Assembly: GCA_902783355.1 (NCBI GenBank)
Contig: CACZQQ010000113.1
Span: forward strand, 1 to 9,382
Length of the DNA: 9,382 nucleotides
Reading direction: 5' to 3'
Source of the DNA: an uncultured bacterium
GTDB taxonomy: Bacteria > Verrucomicrobiota > Lentisphaeria > Oligosphaerales > Oligosphaeraceae
How positions within the stretch are numbered: the stretch's first letter is position 1; each line of letters begins with the position of its first letter. Positions 5,798-9,382 of this stretch are shown in pieces. The position numbers and the translations under genes were made by a program. The notes beneath the pieces were generated by a model, which was not told the DNA's origin, ran no database searches, and saw only the letters and a list, made by a program, of their open reading frames with translations.

Positions 5798-6507
5798 ACA
5801 TCGACTTTGCCTCCCATCTCGACACGCTGGCCGCGCAGGCGCCGACATGGGGCTATGCCCTCATCTTCCTCTTCATGGCCATCGAGAGCTCCTTCATCCC
5901 CTTCCCCAGCGAGGTGGTGATGGTGCCGGCCGGCTTCCTGGCCGCGCGCGGCGAACTCTCCTTCGGCTCGCCACGCCTGGACTTCGCCGCCGCCGTCCTT
6001 GTCGGCGTCCTGGGCTCCCTGGCTGGCGCATATGTCAACTATTTTCTGGCAAGCAAGTTAGGTGATACATTCCTTCGCCGCCACGGCAAATACTTCTTCC
6101 TGGACCCCGCGCGCCTGGACCGCTGCGAAGACCTCTTCCGGCGCTACGGCGACCTGACCACCTTCGCCTGCCGTCTCCTGCCCGTCATCCGCCAGCTGAT
6201 CTCCTTGCCCGCCGGCCTCGCCAAGATGCCCCTCGGCCGCTTCACCGTCTTCACGGCCCTCGGCGCCGGCATGTGGACGGTCATCCTGACCGCCATCGGC
6301 TACTACCTTGGCCACGCCACCACCGACATGACGTATGAACAGGTGCTCGCCCGCGCCAAGGAGCTGCTCTCCCGCAACTACGGCTGGATCATCCTGGGCG
6401 TCGTCTGCTTCTGCATTCTCTACATCATCCTCAAGCGCCGCGTGATGCATATGCCGGCCAAGCCGGCGGAGCGTCCTTCAGGCGCAGCCAAGGAGGACAA
6501 CGCATGA
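5794..6507 (+). CDS. DedA/SNARE-associated (VTT-domain) family inner-membrane protein
   Basis: A 237-residue polytopic protein of the DedA superfamily. Members are lipid transporters or scramblases, and some recycle undecaprenyl phosphate across the inner membrane. Re-entrant and membrane segments are visible at about 20-50, 65-88, 120-170 and 208-228. Family motifs are present: the acidic pair in IESSFIPFPSE (Glu31, Glu40), followed by a Gly/Ala-rich stretch, and CRLLPVIRQ (126-134, with Arg127, Pro130 and Arg133) leading into LPAGLAKMPLGRF. The C-terminus is a single helix followed by a short basic cytoplasmic tail. The start overlaps the transglycosylase stop (ATGA). Pairing with a peptidoglycan lyase would suit a role in lipid-carrier recycling, but that is inference. 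A short run of A/T-ending codons occurs at 6058-6069. Confidence 0.9.
   Translation: MNIDFASHLDTLAAQAPTWGYALIFLFMAIESSFIPFPSEVVMVPAGFLAARGELSFGSPRLDFAAAVLVGVLGSLAGAYVNYFLASKLGDTFLRRHGKYFFLDPARLDRCEDLFRRYGDLTTFACRLLPVIRQLISLPAGLAKMPLGRFTVFTALGAGMWTVILTAIGYYLGHATTDMTYEQVLARAKELLSRNYGWIILGVVCFCILYIILKRRVMHMPAKPAERPSGAAKEDNA
6491..6496 (+). promoter_or_regulatory. Ribosome-binding site for folB inside the dedA end
   Basis: AGGAGG lies seven bases before ATG 6504 and ten before ATG 6507 of the ATGATG pair. Position 6504 is the better-spaced start and overlaps the DedA TGA by four bases. Confidence 0.7.
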
Positions 6508-6869
6508 TGGACACGATGGTCATCTCCGGCCTGCGCTGCACGGCCCACATCGGCTGCAAGGAGGAGGAGCGCGCCCTGCCCCAGGCCCTTCTTGTCACGA
6601 TCACCCTGAAACTGGACACGCGCGAGGCCGCCGCAAGCGACGACCTCGCGCTGACCGTCAACTACGCGCGCCTCTCCAAGGCGGTCGTCGCGGCCTGCGA
6701 GGCCTCCCGATGCCGCCTCATCGAGACTTTGGCCGCGAATCTGGCGCGCCTCTGCCTGGACTTCGACGCGCGCGCCGCCGAGGCCACCGTCGAAGTCCGC
6801 AAGCCGGCCGGCCTGCCCAACGGCGACTATGCCGCCATCATCGTCACCCGAACCCGTGAAACCCTCTAG
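6504..6869 (+). CDS. folB: Dihydroneopterin aldolase
   Basis: It catalyses the retro-aldol cleavage of 7,8-dihydroneopterin to 6-hydroxymethyl-7,8-dihydropterin and glycolaldehyde in folate synthesis, as a cytoplasmic tunnel-fold oligomer. At 121 residues it has the normal length. Diagnostic residues are in place: IGCKEEERALPQ (16-27, including Glu22), NYARL (52-56, Tyr53), LIETLAANLARL (71-82, Glu73 binding the pterin) and the EVRKP strand with catalytic Lys99. No folK, folP or folE gene lies beside it in this window, so the pathway is scattered or continues elsewhere. ATG 6504 is preferred over ATG 6507 for its spacing to AGGAGG. The TAG stop overlaps the ribosome-binding site of the next gene. 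Confidence 0.92.
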   Translation: MMDTMVISGLRCTAHIGCKEEERALPQALLVTITLKLDTREAAASDDLALTVNYARLSKAVVAACEASRCRLIETLAANLARLCLDFDARAAEATVEVRKPAGLPNGDYAAIIVTRTRETL

Positions 6870-6880
6870 GAGAACCCACC

Positions 6881-7315
6881 ATGTCATTGGAAGAGAACTG
6901 CATCTTCTGCAAGATTGTCCGCGGCGAAATCCCCTGCTGCAAGGTCTACGAGAACGACCTGGTGCTGGCGTTTCTTGACCTGGCCCCCTTCAATTGCGGC
7001 CACACGCTTGTCATTCCCAAGCAGCACAGCCACAGCATCACGACGCTGGGGGACGACTATCTGGCGGCCATGATGCAGGCCGCCGCGCGGATCGCGCCCG
7101 CCATCCTGCGCGTCACCAAGGCCGGCGGCTTCAACCTGCTCCTGAACAACGGCAGCGTCGCAGGACAGGAAGTCCCCCACGCGCATCTGCACATAATCCC
7201 CCGCTTCGTGGACGACGCCGGCCTGCTCCGCGTCGCCAAGAAGAGCTACGGCGAGGGCGAGATGGCCGCCATGGCCGCCCAGATCGCCGCCAAACTCAAC
7301 GCCCCGGAAGAGTAG
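6881..7315 (+). CDS. HIT-family (histidine triad, Hint-like) nucleotide hydrolase/transferase
   Basis: A 144-residue cytoplasmic protein of the histidine-triad superfamily. Members hydrolyse nucleoside phosphoramidates or dinucleoside polyphosphates. The catalytic triad HAHLHII is at 100-106, with His102 as the likely nucleophile. The N-terminal CIFCKIVRGEIP (7-18) is the typical start, and its Cys7-x2-Cys10 pair suggests the zinc-binding version. CGHTLVIPKQH further on fits the same core. It has the length and layout of Hint-type rather than Fhit or GalT proteins, but the substrate cannot be read from sequence. AGGAG at 6868-6872, overlapping the folB stop and eight bases before the ATG, supports the start. 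In context it is a general nucleotide-housekeeping gene. Confidence 0.92.
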   Translation: MSLEENCIFCKIVRGEIPCCKVYENDLVLAFLDLAPFNCGHTLVIPKQHSHSITTLGDDYLAAMMQAAARIAPAILRVTKAGGFNLLLNNGSVAGQEVPHAHLHIIPRFVDDAGLLRVAKKSYGEGEMAAMAAQIAAKLNAPEE

Positions 7316-7323
7316 GCACGCCC

Positions 7324-7803
7324 ATGGCCAACGACGCCACGCCAGACAAGGCGCCCGACGGAAAGGGCGAACCCACGCGGGACGAACGCATCTCCCAGGC
7401 GATTGCCAGCAATCCGCGCTACGCGCCCGCCGCCTTTGAGTTTGTGGCCGCCGCCGTGCCCGCCATCGCGGCGGAGCTGTCTGAAAACAGCAAGGGGCGC
7501 CGTGTCCGACGGCACATCTCCGGCAAGGAGCTGTGCATGGGCCTGCGCACGCTCCTTTTGCGCGAATATGGCCGGATGGCCATCGACGTGCTCGCGTCAT
7601 GGCATGTCAGCCAGACCATTGACTTCGGCGAAATCGTCTATGGCCTCGTCAACGCCGGCGTGCTCTCCGTCAGCGCGGAGGATTCCCGCGAGGACTTCAT
7701 CGACGTCTTCGACTTCAACGAGGCCTTCGTCAAATCCATGGCGGCGCCCTCCCCCGTCAAACCCATGCCCCTCATCTTCGACATGACCGAAGACGCCGAG
7801 TAA
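7324..7803 (+). CDS. Minf_1886-family protein of unknown function, PVC-group marker
   Basis: A 159-residue protein whose core matches, from memory, the Minf_1886 family. That family is known mainly from Verrucomicrobiota, Planctomycetota and related phyla and has no established function. Motifs in order are NPRYAPAAFEFV (30-41), RHISGKEL (63-70), LREYGRMA (79-86), TIDFGEIVYGLVNAGVL (98-114) and EDSREDFIDVFDFNEAF (119-135). The predicted fold is mostly helical, with no membrane segment or signal. The first 18 residues are polar, Pro/Gly-rich and likely disordered. A Pro-rich segment and short acidic tail follow the core from residue 140. It starts eight bases after the HIT stop with only a weak ribosome-binding sequence. 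A strong inverted repeat overlaps its stop codon. Its presence is the main reason for suggesting a PVC-group host. Confidence 0.85.
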   Translation: MANDATPDKAPDGKGEPTRDERISQAIASNPRYAPAAFEFVAAAVPAIAAELSENSKGRRVRRHISGKELCMGLRTLLLREYGRMAIDVLASWHVSQTIDFGEIVYGLVNAGVLSVSAEDSREDFIDVFDFNEAFVKSMAAPSPVKPMPLIFDMTEDAE

Positions 7804-7819
7804 ACCAAACGGCGTCTTC
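7789..7819 (+). terminator. Perfect 10-bp hairpin across the stop codon, possible terminator or mRNA boundary
   Basis: GAAGACGCCG at 7789-7798 is an exact inverted repeat of CGGCGTCTTC at 7810-7819. The 11-base A-rich loop contains the TAA stop. A run of five T's follows only at 7833-7837, 13 bases beyond the stem, so it is not a classic rho-independent terminator. A partial attenuator, an mRNA-processing or stability element, or coincidental coding structure are the alternatives. The following gene has its own AAGGA site at 7826-7830, just outside the stem. Confidence 0.5.
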
Positions 7820-7839
7820 CGCCACAAGGACGTTTTTCC

Positions 7840-9207
7840 ATGCAAATCATCCATCCCCTCGCTCATTGGCAACTGACCTACGACGACGAGCTTGCCGCCC
7901 TGCCGCAGGGGCTCGCCCTGTACGGCATGCCCCTCTGCGGCGCCCTGCACAACGCCATCGACGGCGTGACGGAGGCCCATGCCCGCGCCGAGCAGACGCA
8001 CCACTACCGCAAGGGCGGCTGCGCCCTCTACGAAGCCGTCGCCGTCTTCCCCAATGGCGCCCGCCTCCAATTGACGACGCGCACCGCCGGCAACTGCCAG
8101 CGGCAGACAAACGACCTCCTCTGGCCGCAGAAGACGCGCCTGCGCGAGAGCTTCGAGCTCGGCAGCGCCCGCCTGGACGGCGACTGGAAGCGCTGCTTCG
8201 CCGTCATGCAGGGCGACGACTTGCAGAAGGCGCCTGCATGGCGCGAGCTGCCGCAGGAGAAAGGGGCTTCCCTGACATTTGACGCCCTCCCCGCCGCGCT
8301 TGTCCTTGAAAATGCCGACGGCCTCCGTCTGGAAATCGGCCTCGGCGACGACCTGTGGCGATGGCAGAAGGCGCTTAATGGAGCATATCTATCTGCAAAT
8401 CAACAATTTACAATAACACGTCTAGCCGACGGGCTGGCATTGCGCCGCTTCTTGGCGCAATGCGACGCGGCCGCCGAAGAGGCCGCCGCCGCAGAGCGCA
8501 CACGCCTCGCCCAGCTGGCCGCCGAGAAGAGGCGCGCCGACGAGGCGGCACGCCGACGCGCCGACGGCGAGGAGGAGGCCGACGCGGAAGAGGCGCCTGT
8601 GGCCGTCCCCGAATCCCCCGCCTCCCAGCCGGAGGGGCGCCCCTACCGCTTCGAGAGCTATCTGGCCTGGTCGGCTCCTGCGCTGGCGGCGGACGCCGCC
8701 GCATGGGCGGCCGCCGTCCCCGTGCCCCTGAACAAGCACGGCGCGCTGGACCGCGCGGCCCTGGAGGCGTTGGGGGACGAACCCGCGCTGGCGCTGGATT
8801 TGACGCAGCTGCCGCTGGCGAAGGAGAACTGCCGCCCTGACGGGCTTCCCTGCTGGAAGAGCCGCCGCGTCCAGACCCTCTACCGCCACATCATCCGCCA
8901 GCTGGCCGCCTATGCCCCCAAGGGCGTCCTCCGCCTTGACGGCGGCTTCGCCCCCGGCTGGTGCGTGTGCGGACAGCATGTCAAACGCTCCGGCTCCGTC
9001 GCCCACTGGGACCACGATGCCTTGGTCCAGGCCGCCGTCTGGACGCGTCAAATACTTGGCGACGAATGGGTTATCGTTGCACCTCAAAGTGGTGTCGCTG
9101 CCGAGATGCCCTCCCTGCAGGCGCTCTTCGCCAAGACGGGCTTCCGCGGCGCCGCCGCCGATGATGTCGTCCAGAACGAAGACGACGAAGACACTTCAGT
9201 CGACTGA
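7840..9207 (+). CDS. Two-domain protein of unknown function with a charged helical linker, 455 residues
   Basis: I do not recognise a family. Residues 1-200 form a predominantly beta-type domain with alternating hydrophobic strands and several conserved-looking Trp and Arg residues. Residues 203-242 are an Ala/Glu/Arg-rich helix likely to form a coiled coil. Residues 243-267 are an acidic, Pro-rich linker. A mixed alpha/beta domain then runs to about 440, including a CVC (375-377) with His380 and an HWDHD block nearby. The end is an acidic tail. No signal peptide or membrane segment is seen, so it is probably cytoplasmic. AAGGA at 7826-7830 supports the ATG at 7840. Codon use shifts sharply at 8374-8424, just before the linker, and again around 9046-9099. 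The TGA lies three bases before the next start. The Cys/His cluster could bind metal, but this is speculation. Confidence 0.75.
   Translation: MQIIHPLAHWQLTYDDELAALPQGLALYGMPLCGALHNAIDGVTEAHARAEQTHHYRKGGCALYEAVAVFPNGARLQLTTRTAGNCQRQTNDLLWPQKTRLRESFELGSARLDGDWKRCFAVMQGDDLQKAPAWRELPQEKGASLTFDALPAALVLENADGLRLEIGLGDDLWRWQKALNGAYLSANQQFTITRLADGLALRRFLAQCDAAAEEAAAAERTRLAQLAAEKRRADEAARRRADGEEEADAEEAPVAVPESPASQPEGRPYRFESYLAWSAPALAADAAAWAAAVPVPLNKHGALDRAALEALGDEPALALDLTQLPLAKENCRPDGLPCWKSRRVQTLYRHIIRQLAAYAPKGVLRLDGGFAPGWCVCGQHVKRSGSVAHWDHDALVQAAVWTRQILGDEWVIVAPQSGVAAEMPSLQALFAKTGFRGAAADDVVQNEDDEDTSVD
8374..8424 (+). other. Seventeen-codon A/T-ending codon island
   Basis: Every codon from residue 179 to 195 of the 455-residue protein ends in A or T, including CTA twice and ATA. 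Only 4 of the 21 codons before and 3 of the 20 after do so. It sits at the boundary between the N-terminal domain and the charged helix. The reading frame is intact. Confidence 0.8.
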
Positions 9208-9210
9208 AGC

Positions 9211-9382
9211 ATGGCGACAATTCCATCAGGCTATGAGTTGATTGACGCAGGCGCGGGCCGCAAGCTGGAGCGCTTCGGCCGATTTGTGCTCGACCGCCCC
9301 TGCAGCCAGGCCGTCTGGCGCCCCGCCCTGCCCGAAGCGCGCTGGGCGGCGGCGGACGCGCACTTCAGCCGCGAGAACGGCA
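9211..9382 (+). CDS. N-terminal fragment of a probable class I SAM-dependent (rRNA) methyltransferase
   Basis: The window ends after 57 codons of an open frame beginning at ATG 9211, three bases after the previous stop. The visible part, with [17 protein letters not shown] (residues 7-23) followed by [13 protein letters not shown] (26-38), matches from memory the N-terminus of COG1092-type (RlmI-like) methyltransferases. Those modify 23S rRNA cytosines or are annotated simply as SAM-dependent methyltransferases. The SAM-binding Rossmann motifs would lie beyond the window, so catalytic competence cannot be judged. No clear ribosome-binding site precedes the start, and the first codons are A/T-ending, as is common at gene starts. 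Confidence 0.6.
   Translation, partial: MATIPSGYELIDAGAGRKLERFGRFVLDRPCSQAVWRPALPEARWAAADAHFSRENG

Noticed and set aside
1..9382. Mobile element, CRISPR array, tRNA or rRNA genes
   Set aside because: I saw no transposase or integrase, no regularly spaced repeats, no terminal inverted repeats with target duplications, and no tRNA-like cloverleaf or rRNA sequence.

Overview
The window is a GC-rich bacterial segment in which every recognisable gene lies on the + strand. Ten complete protein-coding genes and one truncated gene follow each other from position 203 to the right edge. Gaps are short (about 0 to 40 bases) and two junctions are 4-base ATGA overlaps. I found no RNA genes, insertion sequences, CRISPR arrays or phage genes. 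The best lineage clue is the gene at 7324-7803. Its conserved motifs match, from memory, the Minf_1886 family of the Planctomycetota-Verrucomicrobiota-Chlamydiota (PVC) group. With the high GC and the style of the carbohydrate kinase, this suggests a Verrucomicrobiota, Kiritimatiellota or Lentisphaerota-type genome. That assignment is an inference.

Layout. Positions 1-202 are a relatively AT-rich leader with a possible terminator hairpin for an upstream gene and a poorly defined promoter. Next come a DgoA-like 2-keto-3-deoxy-phosphosugar-acid aldolase (203-817), a stand-alone 5'-3' FEN-type exonuclease with a clamp-binding-like C-terminus (826-1758), an MTA/SAH-deaminase-like amidohydrolase (1765-3027) and a PfkB-family 1-phosphofructokinase-like sugar kinase (3034-3987). 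These are followed by an unknown 235-residue protein (3998-4705), dUTPase (4730-5167), a membrane-anchored lytic transglycosylase (5180-5797), a DedA-family membrane protein (5794-6507), dihydroneopterin aldolase FolB (6504-6869), a HIT-family hydrolase (6881-7315), the Minf_1886-family protein (7324-7803) and an unknown 455-residue two-domain protein (7840-9207). The window ends in the first 57 codons of a probable class I rRNA methyltransferase.

How the genes fit together. This looks like a housekeeping gene array rather than one pathway. It mixes sugar-phosphate catabolism (aldolase, PfkB kinase), nucleotide hygiene and DNA maintenance (dUTPase, FEN exonuclease, amidohydrolase, HIT protein), envelope work (lytic transglycosylase with DedA) and folate synthesis (FolB). 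Close spacing suggests co-transcription over long stretches. A perfect 10-bp inverted repeat at the end of the Minf_1886-family gene may mark an internal boundary.

The least ordinary signals are several short runs of consecutive codons ending in A or T inside genes that otherwise use G or C at the third position. One is 17 codons long and another is 9 codons long with almost no such codons on either side. Next are the clamp-motif-like tail on the exonuclease, the altered signature residues of the PfkB kinase, and two uncharacterised proteins. I saw no convincing new multi-gene system such as a defence, toxin or mobile module.
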